Notes: a model not told the origin generated them from the letters alone. A DNA stretch of 64,000 nucleotides from Neisseria zalophi (GCF_008807015.1 NZ_CP031700.1:1823014-1887013); one strand, 5' to 3'. Numbered from the stretch's first letter, positions 12,619-22,573 are shown. A program made the numbers and translations.

Positions 12619-12646
12619 GCCGTCTGAAAAGAGAAGGCGATTATTG

Positions 12647-13768
12647 ATGAGACCGCTTCAAAATATTTTTTATTTGGCATTAAAAGAACTCCGCAGTCTG
12701 TTCAGCGACCCGGTGCTGATGGTGCTGATTGTGTTTATGTTTACGGTAACGATTTTCTCCAGTGCCGAAATCGATACCGATGTTCACAATGCACCTGTTG
12801 CCGTAGTAGACAGTGACCGTTCCGCATTATCCTACCGCTTACGCGATGCGATAAGACTACCTCGTTTCCAGCCACCTCGCGAAGTCGGCCTTGAGGAAGT
12901 GAACCGTGACATGGATAAAGGCGAATATATTTTTGCTTTGGATATTCCAGCCGATTTTGAAAAAGATGTATTAATGGGCCGCTCACCCGATATACAATTA
13001 GCAGTTGATGCAACCGCCATGTCGCAAGCAGGTTTGGGCGCGGGCTATCTAATGCAGATTTTCCACCAAGAAACTGCCCTGTTCTTACAACAACCTGCCG
13101 CTGAAAAACTGCTGCCGGTCGAACCCGTTGTGCGTACTTATTTCAACCCCAACGGCGAAGGGTATTTTTACGGCCCACCGATGGAATTGGGCAATATGGT
13201 ATTGGTGTTGTCTTTGATTCTGGTTGGTGCTGCGGTAATACGCGAGCGGGAACACGGCACGATTGAACATTTATTGGTAATGCCGGTCAGTGCCACAGAA
13301 ATTATGCTGGCCAAAGTTACCGCCAACAGTTTAGTCGTACTGATTGCCGCCATGCTTTCCATGTGGTTTGTCGTACACAAGGCCATAGGCGTGCCGATTA
13401 ACGGCTCGCTGGCACTGTATGCTTTCGGTGTGTGTATCTATCTTTTTTCACTTTCCGCCTTAGCCATTATGCTGGCCACCATTGCCCCCAGTATGGCGCA
13501 GTTCGGGCTATTGATGATTCCGCTTTATATGGTGATGCTGTTGTTTTCCGGCGTAGCCTCTCCGCGTAACAATATGCCCATAGCCGCCCAATGGATCAGC
13601 GAATATTGGCCGAGCACACAATTTATCCAATTTGCCCAAAGCGTATTATTCCGCGATGCGGATTTTAATATTGTTTGGCCACAACTTTTATCAATGGCTC
13701 TAATCGGTACCTTATGCCTCGGCTTGGCTTTATTGCGTTTTAGAAAAATGCTGGAGCAGCAAGGATAA
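12647..13768 (+). CDS. ABC-2 type permease (YhhJ-like)
   Basis: This inner-membrane permease of 373 residues has one N-terminal helix, a large periplasmic domain (about 40-175) and five to six C-terminal helices. The sequence VIREREHGTIEHLLVMPV is the hallmark of ABC-2 permeases. I start at the ATG at 12647, nine bases after GAAGG; an upstream TTG at 12644 would add one residue. It follows the RbbA-type gene by 28 nt with one DUS between, and together with the HlyD protein completes a likely exporter lacking only an outer-membrane channel. Confidence 0.93.
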   Translation: MRPLQNIFYLALKELRSLFSDPVLMVLIVFMFTVTIFSSAEIDTDVHNAPVAVVDSDRSALSYRLRDAIRLPRFQPPREVGLEEVNRDMDKGEYIFALDIPADFEKDVLMGRSPDIQLAVDATAMSQAGLGAGYLMQIFHQETALFLQQPAAEKLLPVEPVVRTYFNPNGEGYFYGPPMELGNMVLVLSLILVGAAVIREREHGTIEHLLVMPVSATEIMLAKVTANSLVVLIAAMLSMWFVVHKAIGVPINGSLALYAFGVCIYLFSLSALAIMLATIAPSMAQFGLLMIPLYMVMLLFSGVASPRNNMPIAAQWISEYWPSTQFIQFAQSVLFRDADFNIVWPQLLSMALIGTLCLGLALLRFRKMLEQQG

Positions 13769-13795
13769 ATGATTGACGACCGTAATTAGGGAAAT

Positions 13796-14005
13796 ATGAT
13801 GGAACGTGAAAAAATTTACTATACGGTAGTTGTGCTCGTTGCAGCCGTATCCGTTTTACTCAGCCCATTTTTCTATATACGTAGCGGGCAACGGAATAAA
13901 TTAAAAAACCAGCCGCGCAACTGGCGTAAAATCATGGCAGCGAATATACTAACGGCATTGATTTTATTGGCCGTATGGTGGTTCGGATGGCGAAACCTAT
14001 TCTAA
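13796..14005 (+). CDS. Small membrane protein, unknown function
   Basis: This 69-residue protein has two hydrophobic stretches (about 8-27 and 46-64, the latter ending LAVWWFGWRNLF) joined by a basic loop rich in Arg, Lys and Asn. I do not recognise a family. It begins 27 nt after the YhhJ-like gene, preceded by TTAGGG, and is probably the last gene of the exporter cluster. The second ATG (13799) is an equally possible start. No terminator is obvious before 14172; the gap 14006-14171 shows nothing else. Confidence 0.65.
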   Translation: MMEREKIYYTVVVLVAAVSVLLSPFFYIRSGQRNKLKNQPRNWRKIMAANILTALILLAVWWFGWRNLF

Positions 14006-14171
14006 CCGACCCTGCCCGTGCAGTAATAAACAGTTCTATTGAACTCTGGTAAACAAACGGCAGTGCCCTTATATCAAAAAGCCTGCAGTATTTTTAAATA
14101 GCCGTGCCTGATAAAGCAAATAGATAAGCCATCCCTAGCACCTTCGGCATAACCCATCATTACGGAAAACC

Positions 14172-14618
14172 ATGAACTCTATTCGATTTTTTATTACCAC
14201 AAGCGTTTTAAGCTTATTTTTATCCTTACCCGTCCAAGCCGCTGTTTACGAATGCACAGACAGCAGCGGGCGGCGTATCTATACGCAACAGGCATCCAAC
14301 CGCTGTCAACCCGCCGATATCGGCAGGGTCGGCATTTATTCTTCCACACCGGCGGAATACCATCCCGAGCAAGCCACACAAACAACGGAGCCACAAGCCG
14401 AACCTTCCACACAAAATACCCCTGCCGATACAGCCAAACGTAGAGAAGCCCAACGCAAATTAAACGAAGCCAAAAAAGCTTTGGAAGAAGGAAAAAAAGT
14501 CCGCTATGGCAATGAACGCAATTTTGTCCGTTACCAACAACGTATACAGGCATTAGAAGCAGCCGTTGAAGAAGCACAAAAAAACTTCGATACCATCAAT
14601 CAACCTCAAGCCTATTAA
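14172..14618 (+). CDS. Secreted DUF4124-type protein
   Basis: This 148-residue protein has a cleavable signal peptide (MNSIRFFITTSVLSLFLSL, cleavage after VQA near residue 23). A short domain with the VYECTDSSGRRIYTQ pattern and a second cysteine follows, as in DUF4124 periplasmic proteins. Next come a Pro/Thr/Gln-rich linker and a charged C-terminal coiled coil (about 95-140). The function of the family is unknown. It converges on the zinc receptor gene and shares the inverted-DUS terminator at 14635-14682. Confidence 0.8.
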   Translation: MNSIRFFITTSVLSLFLSLPVQAAVYECTDSSGRRIYTQQASNRCQPADIGRVGIYSSTPAEYHPEQATQTTEPQAEPSTQNTPADTAKRREAQRKLNEAKKALEEGKKVRYGNERNFVRYQQRIQALEAAVEEAQKNFDTINQPQAY

Positions 14619-14634
14619 AAATATAATAAATCAA

Positions 14635-14682
14635 ATAAGAAGGCAGGCCGTCTGAAAGATTTCAGACGGCCTGCCTTCTTAT
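14635..14682. terminator. Bidirectional inverted-DUS terminator
   Basis: Perfect 22-bp arms (14635-14656 and 14661-14682) contain facing AG-DUS copies with a 4-nt centre. It lies between two convergent genes and can serve both. A T-rich flank is weak, but the stem is very strong. Confidence 0.85.
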
Positions 14683-14695
14683 CATTACTATCTCA

Positions 14696-17131
14696 TTAAA
14701 ATTCTACATTTAAACCCACACTAAAATTACGCCCGATTTGCGGCACATAAGAATGATAGGATGAATGAATATAAATTTTTTGATTTAGTAAGTTGTTTGC
14801 ATTAAATGTTGCCTTATAGTTAGATTTGCCTAACTTATTGCGATAGCTTAAACCAAAATCTAGCAGATGATACCCATGAGTCGGGCTTTCCAATTTGCTA
14901 ACTTTATTTTGAGTAAAAGCACGGGTATAAGCCAGCGAGCTAGACCAACGCTCACTAAAATCACTATTTATCCGTAAGCCCAAGCGTGCAGGCGGTACAC
15001 GCGGTGCATTACGCTCTTTATCGGTTTCCACTCGAATATAATCATAATCAGGCAATCCTGTATAGACATTAGTCCGCCCGTTAGGTACTTTTTGATATTC
15101 TTTCGGTAAATCAAACAATTTACCTCGAACATAATCGCCCCATAAAGTAATTTTATGATTCGGCGTAAGTTTGTAGCCAAGCTGACCCTCAATACCGTAA
15201 AACTTAGCTTGAGACTGAGTGAAGCGGCGCATAAATAAATTATTGCGGCGAAAAATAGTCTCATTATGAATATAATTCTTAAACCGATTGTAATACGTGG
15301 TTATCTGTGCATCCCAACGGTCGTTTTTATGGGTCAAGCCCAATTCGATATTATTAGAACGTTCTTTTTTCAAGTTTTTATTACCAAACTGAAAAGTATT
15401 TGTCGCCAAATGTTTGCCATGAAAATAAAGTTCCATGGGTGCAGGAGTGCGCTCATTATGCGATAAGCTTAGCGATAAACGGTAGTCAGGGTGAAAATCC
15501 CACAATACCGAGCCTGCATAAGAATAAGCCCGACTCTTAAAAGTAGATAAATCAGGCTCTACATACGGCACTTCCGGCGGGCACCCGAAGAAACCACAAT
15601 GGTTTTGCGGATTACGATAGCGATCCATATAGGTATACAAAATCTGATCATCATAGTGAACCGGTGTTTTTTGTTTTTCCGCACGTGCACCTACTTCGAA
15701 AGTTAAATTTTTATGGCGGTATTGCTCAAGTGCAAATAAACTGAACTGCTTATTAGTGTGCGAGACCAAAGGCGGTGTTTCCTTAGCTGTATAAGTATCA
15801 TTATAAAAAGGAATAGCCGCGTCTGCTTTTTGGCTTTGATACTGCGCACCCCATACCCCATTCAGATTACCGACGGGGGTATGAAAAAATTCCAACCGTG
15901 TATTAAATCCAATATTATCAAATGTACCAGCCAAACGGCCGCGACGCTTTAATGCGCGTGTATGGCTTCTGATATCTCGCTCATCTTCAAAAGACTTACC
16001 TGCATCTTTTTCATCATGATAATACTCGGCATAAGTCATTTTCAAACGGACTTTATCCAATCCAGGAAAAGGTTGCTTCAGCTCACCACTTACATCCGTA
16101 CGTTTGGAAACCAAATCTACCCAAGGTCCTTTTTCAGAATGATCATGCTTATGTCCATAAGGATGTTCGTGGCTGTGCCCAGGATCACTGGCATGACTAC
16201 TATCGCAATGAAAATGGGGAGCGCTTAATATATCGCCATCTTCCATCAAGTGAGGATAAGGAATCAAATAAGGGCGGGTTGAAAATGATTGTCTATCCGG
16301 ATCGATAATATGTGCCGAACACTCATCATATTTATGGTTATGCCCGGGTAATCCATAATTATCGCGGCGAAGACTATACGAAGCCCCCAAATACCCTCTG
16401 CTTCCAATAAATGAGAGACCAAATGTATTCACATGAGATTTATTATAAGTATCAGGCACATAATTAATTGTTTCACCCAAATTGATACCAGGAACTTTAT
16501 AATTATGTGCATTACGGGTTAAACCTTCTGCACGAATAGCAACATGATCGCCCAAACCGATAGTAATATTACCGGCGGCCACTTTTTCATTACCGTTTGT
16601 GTTATATCTAACACCAAGCTCCCCTTTATAACCCTTTTCCGGCATCCGCGTCGGAATCCGCTCATCAACCACATTGACCACACCGGCAGGTGATGCTGTG
16701 GCATAAAGCAAAGTAGACGAACCACGAACAAGCTCTACCTGTTGCGCCAGTAAAGTATCGGTAACAACAGCATGGTCGGGCGACAAATGGGACATATCGA
16801 TTACATCCGTACCATTTTGCAGAATTTTAACCCGCAACCCCTCCTGGCCACGGATAATAGGTGCGCTTGCACCACCGCCAAATGGATTACTGTGCACACC
16901 AAGCTCATCAGCCAACGCATTACCTAAAGTAGCAGAACGGGTTTTCAGTTTTTCGCCACTGACCACCACATCGCTGGACTTTCTACCTGCTGGAAAAGGA
17001 GAGGCTTGGATATTATCACGCTTCTCTTTTACTAAAATTTCTTCTAACTCCTGTTGTGTTTCTACAGGATTCGCAAAAAGACTACCGTTAACCACCATTA
17101 AAGACAGCACAATGATTTTTCTGGAAAACAT
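14696..17131 (-). CDS. znuD: TonB-dependent zinc receptor, ZnuD-like
   Basis: This outer-membrane receptor of 811 residues has a signal peptide (cleavage near residue 20, after LFA), a plug domain (about 45-165) and a 22-strand barrel ending in FSVGLNVEF with C-terminal Phe. Two His-rich extracellular segments stand out: around 262-275 (HNHKYDECSAH) and 304-334 (HFHCDSSH, then HSHEHPYGHKHDH). Each first part has a cysteine that could form a disulfide. Meningococcal ZnuD has the same kind of His-rich loops and imports zinc. A perfect Zur box lies 20 bp upstream of the ATG, giving independent support for zinc-responsive control. Confidence 0.92.
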   Translation of the reverse strand: MFSRKIIVLSLMVVNGSLFANPVETQQELEEILVKEKRDNIQASPFPAGRKSSDVVVSGEKLKTRSATLGNALADELGVHSNPFGGGASAPIIRGQEGLRVKILQNGTDVIDMSHLSPDHAVVTDTLLAQQVELVRGSSTLLYATASPAGVVNVVDERIPTRMPEKGYKGELGVRYNTNGNEKVAAGNITIGLGDHVAIRAEGLTRNAHNYKVPGINLGETINYVPDTYNKSHVNTFGLSFIGSRGYLGASYSLRRDNYGLPGHNHKYDECSAHIIDPDRQSFSTRPYLIPYPHLMEDGDILSAPHFHCDSSHASDPGHSHEHPYGHKHDHSEKGPWVDLVSKRTDVSGELKQPFPGLDKVRLKMTYAEYYHDEKDAGKSFEDERDIRSHTRALKRRGRLAGTFDNIGFNTRLEFFHTPVGNLNGVWGAQYQSQKADAAIPFYNDTYTAKETPPLVSHTNKQFSLFALEQYRHKNLTFEVGARAEKQKTPVHYDDQILYTYMDRYRNPQNHCGFFGCPPEVPYVEPDLSTFKSRAYSYAGSVLWDFHPDYRLSLSLSHNERTPAPMELYFHGKHLATNTFQFGNKNLKKERSNNIELGLTHKNDRWDAQITTYYNRFKNYIHNETIFRRNNLFMRRFTQSQAKFYGIEGQLGYKLTPNHKITLWGDYVRGKLFDLPKEYQKVPNGRTNVYTGLPDYDYIRVETDKERNAPRVPPARLGLRINSDFSERWSSSLAYTRAFTQNKVSKLESPTHGYHLLDFGLSYRNKLGKSNYKATFNANNLLNQKIYIHSSYHSYVPQIGRNFSVGLNVEF

Positions 17132-17151
17132 AATTAACCTATAATTATATT

Positions 17152-17166
17152 GTTATAACATAACAT
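17152..17166. promoter_or_regulatory. Zur box upstream of the zinc receptor
   Basis: TGTTATAACATAACA is a perfect 6-3-6 palindrome matching the published meningococcal Zur consensus TGTTATDWHATAACA at every position. It lies 20 bp upstream of the znuD-like start, so bound Zur would overlap promoter or initiation sequence. The rest of 17167-17393 is very AT-rich with no other recognisable element. Confidence 0.88.
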
Positions 17167-17393
17167 AAAATTTTAAGTTAAATTAAGTTAACAAGTCAAG
17201 AATGATCACTAAGATGTTTTATGCACTGACAAATAAAATATTTAATAAAAAATAAATTTTAAAAAATTTATTTTAAATCAAATGCTTAATTTAAATATTT
17301 TTAAAATATTTAAAAATGTTTTGTTAAATTATATTAAAAATCAATGCAATATACAAAAAAATACAACATTATCATATTGATTAATATTTAAAT

Positions 17394-17429
17394 AAAGATG
17401 CCGTCTGAAAAATTTCAGACGGCATCTTT
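17394..17429 (-). terminator. Inverted-DUS terminator after ppiD (AT dialect)
   Basis: Arms AAAGATGCCGTCTGAAA and its complement flank a 2-nt centre, about 30 nt after the ppiD stop; the T-rich tail follows on the minus strand. Both arms carry ATGCCGTCTGAA, the AT-DUS, while nearly all other copies here are AGGCCGTCTGAA. Confidence 0.85.
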
Positions 17430-17459
17430 TATAAAGTAATACTTAATCAATACTCAGCC

Positions 17460-19304
17460 TTAAATACCGGTGGGGTTCACATTCTGAGCACCCTGCTTCT
17501 GCTTGATAATAGAGCCCAAATAACCTAATAAAGCACTATAACTACTATTTCCTTGCCCTTCCCTCATGGCTTGTTTAACAGCAGGCAGTTGTTGAGAAAT
17601 ATCTTCGGGCATTTTCACCGATTGAACTTCAACCAAAACCGGAGCGGGCAAATTCGACAACAATACATAAGCCGGTTTATTTTGAGCTGGGCGTGCTTTA
17701 ACCAAACGGGAATAGTCTTCAGGCGGCATTGACTGACGTGCTGTTTCCGCTGTCATTTGAGTAACAGCAGACCAGTTCAAACCTTCCAACTTACCTTTTT
17801 GTGCATCAGCTAAAGCGTTTTGTGCTTTTTTCTCAGCAAGTTTGACCGCCTCGCTATTTACATAATCTGTTTTCACAAAATCTTTAGCTTGTTCGAAAGA
17901 TTGAGTTGATTGCTCGCGCACATCTTTCACGCGAACCACCCAAACCACATTCTCGCCCACATCTACTGGCTCAGAGTTATGTTTTTGTTTTAGAACATCA
18001 TCACTGAATATCACATCAATCAAATTATCCGGCATACCGGCTGCTTTACCGTTTTCTTTGGTGAGCCAATCTTCAGGTGCTTCGATTTTCAAACCCATCG
18101 TTTTGGCAACATCGTTCAGGCTGTCCGGATGATTAAATGCTTCATCAGCCAATTGTTCTTTAGCTGCTTTAAAAGCGGCCGTTGCATTTTTTTGTTTTAA
18201 TTCACTTTCTAGCTGTGCCCGCATTTCTTCAAGAGAAGGCTTCTCACGGATATTCAATATTTTAATAATATGATAACCTGCCTCGGTTTCAACCAATTCG
18301 CTGATTTCATCCTTAGGCAATGCAAAAGCACGATCTTCAAATGCTTTCAACAAACCGCCGTCTTGAGGCAGATAGCCTAAATTACCACCATTCCCGGCCG
18401 AGCCTTCATCATCGGAATATTGTTTGGCTAAATCGGCAAATTTATTCGGATTCGCTTTCAATTGCGCCAATACTTTTTCTGCTTCAGCTTTGACAGACGC
18501 ACGTACATTGTCAGGCGCACCCTGTTGAACACTAAATAAAATATGGGCTATTTCACGAGCCGGTTTTACTGCTGCACTGGCTTGCTCATAAGCTTTTTTC
18601 AAATCCTCTTCAGTCACAGTTTGTTTTTCAGCCATATCCTGCAAACTCAAAGCAACAAATTCTATTTTTGCTGCTTGTGGAATAATGTAATTCTTCTTAT
18701 TGGCATCATAATATTTCCGAAGTGCGGCATCATCTGATTTTACTTGGGAAAAGAACTGTTCGGGACTAAAAGAAACTGTACGTATAGTACGCTCGGCCTG
18801 AGTAGCTTCCAGCAATTGTTTAGCCTGTGCATCACTGATTAAAGCTCCGCTACCAATTAAATTAACCAAGTTTTGAACGGCAAACTCGCTGCTGATATTA
18901 TCAATCAATTGATCTTCGGAAAGATTGTTTTGACTCAGATATTGATTAAATAAATCCTGACTAAACTTACCGTCTTGGCCATGGAACGTCGGATCATCAA
19001 CAATCACTTTTTTTAATTGCTCTTGAGAAACAGCAAAACCCATTTTTTTAGCACCAGCTACCAATAAAGCGCGTTGGAGCAAAGCCTGAAAAGCGGAATT
19101 ACGTGCATCCTGCCCTTCAGCTGCCTGTGCATTTTGTAAAGCCACATCAACATCATAATTACTGATTTTTTGATCGCCGACTTCGACAATATAATCCGAG
19201 CCGGGTGCTGCCACAGTGCTCACCCCGAAACCCACAAAAGTAATGGCAATCAGCCCCAATAAAATTTTAGCGGGCGTTTTATATTTTTCTACTGTAACAA
19301 ACAT
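17460..19304 (-). CDS. ppiD: Periplasmic peptidyl-prolyl cis-trans isomerase PpiD
   Basis: This inner-membrane-anchored folding factor has 614 residues, the normal PpiD size. A single N-terminal helix (about 13-33, AKILLGLIAITFVGFG) anchors it. A SurA-N-like domain follows, then a parvulin domain (about 250-350) with AREIAHILFS, FADLAKQYSDDEGSAGNGG and GYHIIKIL, then a C-terminal domain. It assists newly exported outer-membrane and periplasmic proteins. The terminator at 17394-17429 follows. No strong Shine-Dalgarno sequence precedes the start. The gene stands alone, 318 nt from HU. Confidence 0.93.
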   Translation of the reverse strand: MFVTVEKYKTPAKILLGLIAITFVGFGVSTVAAPGSDYIVEVGDQKISNYDVDVALQNAQAAEGQDARNSAFQALLQRALLVAGAKKMGFAVSQEQLKKVIVDDPTFHGQDGKFSQDLFNQYLSQNNLSEDQLIDNISSEFAVQNLVNLIGSGALISDAQAKQLLEATQAERTIRTVSFSPEQFFSQVKSDDAALRKYYDANKKNYIIPQAAKIEFVALSLQDMAEKQTVTEEDLKKAYEQASAAVKPAREIAHILFSVQQGAPDNVRASVKAEAEKVLAQLKANPNKFADLAKQYSDDEGSAGNGGNLGYLPQDGGLLKAFEDRAFALPKDEISELVETEAGYHIIKILNIREKPSLEEMRAQLESELKQKNATAAFKAAKEQLADEAFNHPDSLNDVAKTMGLKIEAPEDWLTKENGKAAGMPDNLIDVIFSDDVLKQKHNSEPVDVGENVVWVVRVKDVREQSTQSFEQAKDFVKTDYVNSEAVKLAEKKAQNALADAQKGKLEGLNWSAVTQMTAETARQSMPPEDYSRLVKARPAQNKPAYVLLSNLPAPVLVEVQSVKMPEDISQQLPAVKQAMREGQGNSSYSALLGYLGSIIKQKQGAQNVNPTGI

Positions 19305-19571
19305 AATAGGCTGTAATGAATTAATGAAAATAAAGAATGAATTGTATCAGTGTTTGGCTATGCTGTGCAGAGTTCTGCTATACAAAGGCTACTAAAAAAG
19401 ATGATGGCTGTTTATTCTCATACTGGATTACTTTTTCATACACTACAGCATACAGTTTCCTATATATTTAAACATTACTGCTCAAAACGAACAGTTGAAA
19501 TCTGAAAATTATGGCGGCCGTCTGAATGCATTCTAAAAAATAAATATTAAAAATAACTAGCGAAAAAAAGA

Positions 19572-19598
19572 AAAAGCAGCTTTTATAAAGCTGCTTTT
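19572..19598 (-). terminator. Terminator after the HU gene
   Basis: Perfect 12-bp arms (19572-19583, 19587-19598) surround a 3-nt loop and are followed on the minus strand by CTTTTTTT. It starts 25 nt past the HU stop codon. The remaining gap 19305-19571 holds one DUS (near 19514) and nothing else recognisable. Confidence 0.9.
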
Positions 19599-19623
19599 CA
19601 CAAAATCAATCAGAAAGTTGAAT

Positions 19624-19893
19624 TTATAAAGCGTCTTTCAGTGCTTTACCGGCACGGAATTTTGGTGTTTTCGCAGCAGCGATGGTTAACGGCTCACCGG
19701 TTTTAGGATTGCGACCTTTGCGTTCGGCACGTTCACCAACGTAGAAAGTACCAAAACCTACCAAAGTCACGGTATCGCCTGCTTTCAATGCTTTAGTTAC
19801 TGCATTGGTCATACCGTCTAAGGCTTTGGCAGCAGCAGCTTTAGAAATTTCGGCCTCTTGGGCAATAGCTTCAATCAATTCAGACTTGTTCAC
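19624..19893 (-). CDS. hupB: DNA-binding protein HU-beta
   Basis: This 89-residue nucleoid protein is of the usual HU length, with the HU signature [21 protein letters not shown] (about 46-66), which forms the DNA-binding arms, and the dimerisation helices before it. The start codon is GTG (19891-19893), placed eight bases after AAGGG; no ATG start gives a complete HU. It bends DNA and organises the nucleoid. A strong promoter lies at 19976-20005 and a terminator at 19572-19598, so it is a single-gene unit. The lon-hupB order matches many proteobacteria. Confidence 0.97.
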   Translation of the reverse strand: MNKSELIEAIAQEAEISKAAAAKALDGMTNAVTKALKAGDTVTLVGFGTFYVGERAERKGRNPKTGEPLTIAAAKTPKFRAGKALKDAL

Positions 19894-19975
19894 AATAAAG
19901 TCCCTTTCTATCGTTTGAAATAATGAAAACCCCGAATATCGGGCTTTGGAGTACTAAATTTTTACACCTGTTGAC

Positions 19976-20005
19976 TTTATAACAAGCCTAAAATCAGCGT
20001 GTCAA
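19976..20005 (-). promoter_or_regulatory. Promoter of hupB
   Basis: The minus strand reads TTGACA (20000-20005), an 18-nt spacer and TATAAA (19976-19981). It begins directly after the T-run of the lon terminator and about 85 nt upstream of the HU start. Near-consensus hexamers suit a highly expressed gene. Confidence 0.8.
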
Positions 20006-20008
20006 GAA

Positions 20009-20064
20009 AAAAGATGCGGTATTTAAGCCTTTTAGGAGCTTTCTTTACAACAACCGCATCTTTT
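20009..20064 (-). terminator. Terminator after lon
   Basis: The 12-bp arms AAAAGATGCGGT (20009-20020) and ACCGCATCTTTT (20053-20064) are separated by a 32-nt loop and followed on the minus strand by a T-run. It starts 20 nt after the lon stop. The loop is unusually long. Confidence 0.7.
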
Positions 20065-20083
20065 ACAACACATTAAAACAAAT

Positions 20084-22537
20084 TTAATGCTTGGTTGCTT
20101 TCACGCTTGACTTACGCCCTGGTTTTGCTAAAGCAGGCTCAGTGGCTACAGTTTCATCTTTCCAAGGCTCTGGCTGTCTTTCCAAGCCAAATGCCAAAAC
20201 TTCTTCAATCCATTTAACAGGGTGAATTGTCAGGCCCTCTTTCACATTATCCGGAATTTCTTCCAAATCTTTCACGTTGTCGTGAGGGATTAAAACATGC
20301 TTAATACCTCCGCGCAGTGCGGCCAACAGCTTCTCTTTCAATCCGCCGATCGGCAATACTTCGCCGCGCAACGTGATTTCACCGGTCATCGCCACATCGG
20401 CACGGACGGGAATTTGCGTGAAAGCGGATACCATAGCCAAAGTCATGGCAATACCGGCACTCGGTCCGTCTTTCGGTGTTGCACCTTCCGGCACATGCAC
20501 GTGAATGTCTTTTTTCTCGTAGAAATCAGGTGACAAACCAACGGTTTCCGCACGAGAACGAACCACACTCCACGCGGCAGATACCGATTCTTTCATCACA
20601 TCGCCCAGTTGTCCGGTACGGATAATATTGCCTTTACCGGGCAGCGCCACTGCTTCAATAGTGAGCAATTCACCACCGACTTCAGTCCATGCCAAACCGG
20701 TAACCTGACCGATACGGTTTTCATCTTCCGCCACACCGTAATCGAAACGGCGTACGCCTAAATAATCATGGAGGTTTTTCTCATCCACTTTTACCGTTTT
20801 CGGTTTCAGACGGCCTTTAGCCGCGGTAGTCTTCGTTTTCTTATCCGCTTCCAAAGTAATGTTCATCACCACTTTACGGCAGATTTTAGCGATTTCCCGA
20901 TCCAACGCACGAACACCGGCTTCACGGGTGTAGTAGCGGATAATATCACGCACGGCGGTTTCATCAATATCCAACTCGCCCTCTTTCACGCCGTTGCGTT
21001 TCATTTCTTTCGGAACGAGATACTGCATGGCAATATTGATTTTTTCATCTTCCGTATAGCCGGATAAGCGGATAATTTCCATACGGTCGAGCAGTGCCGG
21101 CGGAATATTGAGGCTGTTTGAAGTTGCAATAAACATCACATCGCTCAAATCATAATCCACTTCTGCATAATGGTCGGCAAATGTATTGTTTTGTTCCGGA
21201 TCAAGCACTTCCAATAAGGCACTGGAAGGATCACCACGGAAATCGCTGCCCAATTTATCAATCTCATCCAATAGGAACAGCGGATTTTTTACACCGGCTT
21301 TGGCCATGTTTTGCAGGATTTTACCCGGCATAGAGCCGATATAAGTCCGTCTGTGGCCTCTGATTTCGCTCTCGTCGCGCACACCGCCCAAAGCCATACG
21401 CACATATTTACGGCCTGTTGCTTTGGCAATCGATTCACCCAAAGAGGTTTTACCCACCCCCGGCGGGCCGACCAAGCATAAAATCGGGCCTTTGATTTTG
21501 TCCATACGTTTTTGTACGGCCAAATATTCCAAAATGCGTTCTTTCACTTTTTCCAAACCATAGTGATCAGCATTCAGCACCAAATCTGCTTTAGCCAAAT
21601 CTTTGCTGACACGTGATTTTTTCTTCCACGGCAATTCCAGCAGCGTATCAATATAATTGCGAACCACGGTTGATTCTGCCGACATCGGCGGCATCATTTT
21701 CAGTTTTTTCAATTCTGAAAGGCATTTCTCTTCCGCCTCTTTGCTCATACCGGCATCGAGAATTTGCTTTTCCAAAGCTTCCAACTCACCGCGCTCGTCT
21801 TCTTCGCCCAATTCTTTCTGAATGGCCTTAACCTGCTCGTTCAGATAGTATTCGCGCTGCGATTTTTCCATCTGACGTTTCACACGGCCGCGGATACGTT
21901 TTTCCACCTGCATAATATCCAACTCGGCTTCAAGCTGACCCAACAGATATTCCATACGCTCGGCAATGCTGACGGTATCCAGAATTTCCTGACGTTGTTC
22001 CAATTTCAATTGCAAATGGGCAGCCACGGTATCCACCAAGCGGCTATTATCATTAATCGCATGAATGGTGCTGACTACTTCGGCAGGAATCTTTTTATTC
22101 AGTTTGGCAAACTGATCGAATTGCGAAAGCAGGGTACGGCGCAATGCCTCCATATCGTTGCTGTCCGAATCAATATCTTCGACCATTTCAACATGGGAAA
22201 GGAAAAACTCGCCGGTATCTTCAACTTTCAATGCCTGCGCACGGCTGATACCTTCAACCAAAACCTTCACCGTGCCATCCGGCAGTTTCAATACTTGTAA
22301 AACCTGTGCTACCGTGCCCATAGTGTGCAAGTCTTCCGGTGCCGGATCCTCATCATTCGGATCATGCTGGGCGAGCAAAAACACACGTTCGTCTTTTTCC
22401 ATCGCCATATCCAATGCGGCAATAGATTTCGGCCTGCCGACAAACAAGGGCAGTACCATGTGCGGATAAACCACGACATCACGCAGCGGCAAGGTTGCCA
22501 ATGCGAAATATTCCTTTAAATTTTTATCTGTTGCCAT
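20084..22537 (-). CDS. lon: ATP-dependent protease Lon
   Basis: This cytoplasmic serine protease of the LonA type has 817 residues, a little above the usual 780-800. It has an N-terminal substrate domain (about 10-210), an AAA+ module with Walker [10 protein letters not shown] (about 357-365) and FLLDEIDKL, and a protease domain with PKDGPSAG holding the catalytic serine (near 690) and [10 protein letters not shown] holding the lysine (near 734). It degrades misfolded and regulatory proteins. The charged tail ([18 protein letters not shown]) is probably disordered. A sigma-32-like promoter lies upstream, consistent with heat-shock control. Confidence 0.97.
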   Translation of the reverse strand: MATDKNLKEYFALATLPLRDVVVYPHMVLPLFVGRPKSIAALDMAMEKDERVFLLAQHDPNDEDPAPEDLHTMGTVAQVLQVLKLPDGTVKVLVEGISRAQALKVEDTGEFFLSHVEMVEDIDSDSNDMEALRRTLLSQFDQFAKLNKKIPAEVVSTIHAINDNSRLVDTVAAHLQLKLEQRQEILDTVSIAERMEYLLGQLEAELDIMQVEKRIRGRVKRQMEKSQREYYLNEQVKAIQKELGEEDERGELEALEKQILDAGMSKEAEEKCLSELKKLKMMPPMSAESTVVRNYIDTLLELPWKKKSRVSKDLAKADLVLNADHYGLEKVKERILEYLAVQKRMDKIKGPILCLVGPPGVGKTSLGESIAKATGRKYVRMALGGVRDESEIRGHRRTYIGSMPGKILQNMAKAGVKNPLFLLDEIDKLGSDFRGDPSSALLEVLDPEQNNTFADHYAEVDYDLSDVMFIATSNSLNIPPALLDRMEIIRLSGYTEDEKINIAMQYLVPKEMKRNGVKEGELDIDETAVRDIIRYYTREAGVRALDREIAKICRKVVMNITLEADKKTKTTAAKGRLKPKTVKVDEKNLHDYLGVRRFDYGVAEDENRIGQVTGLAWTEVGGELLTIEAVALPGKGNIIRTGQLGDVMKESVSAAWSVVRSRAETVGLSPDFYEKKDIHVHVPEGATPKDGPSAGIAMTLAMVSAFTQIPVRADVAMTGEITLRGEVLPIGGLKEKLLAALRGGIKHVLIPHDNVKDLEEIPDNVKEGLTIHPVKWIEEVLAFGLERQPEPWKDETVATEPALAKPGRKSSVKATKH

Positions 22538-22573
22538 TATTTCATCTCTACTGTTTTAGTCATCGTTGCGTGC

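Noticed and set aside
14696..17131. Haem or siderophore receptor
   Set aside because: The His-rich extracellular loops and the perfect Zur box favour zinc; no Fur-box-like sequence was noticed.
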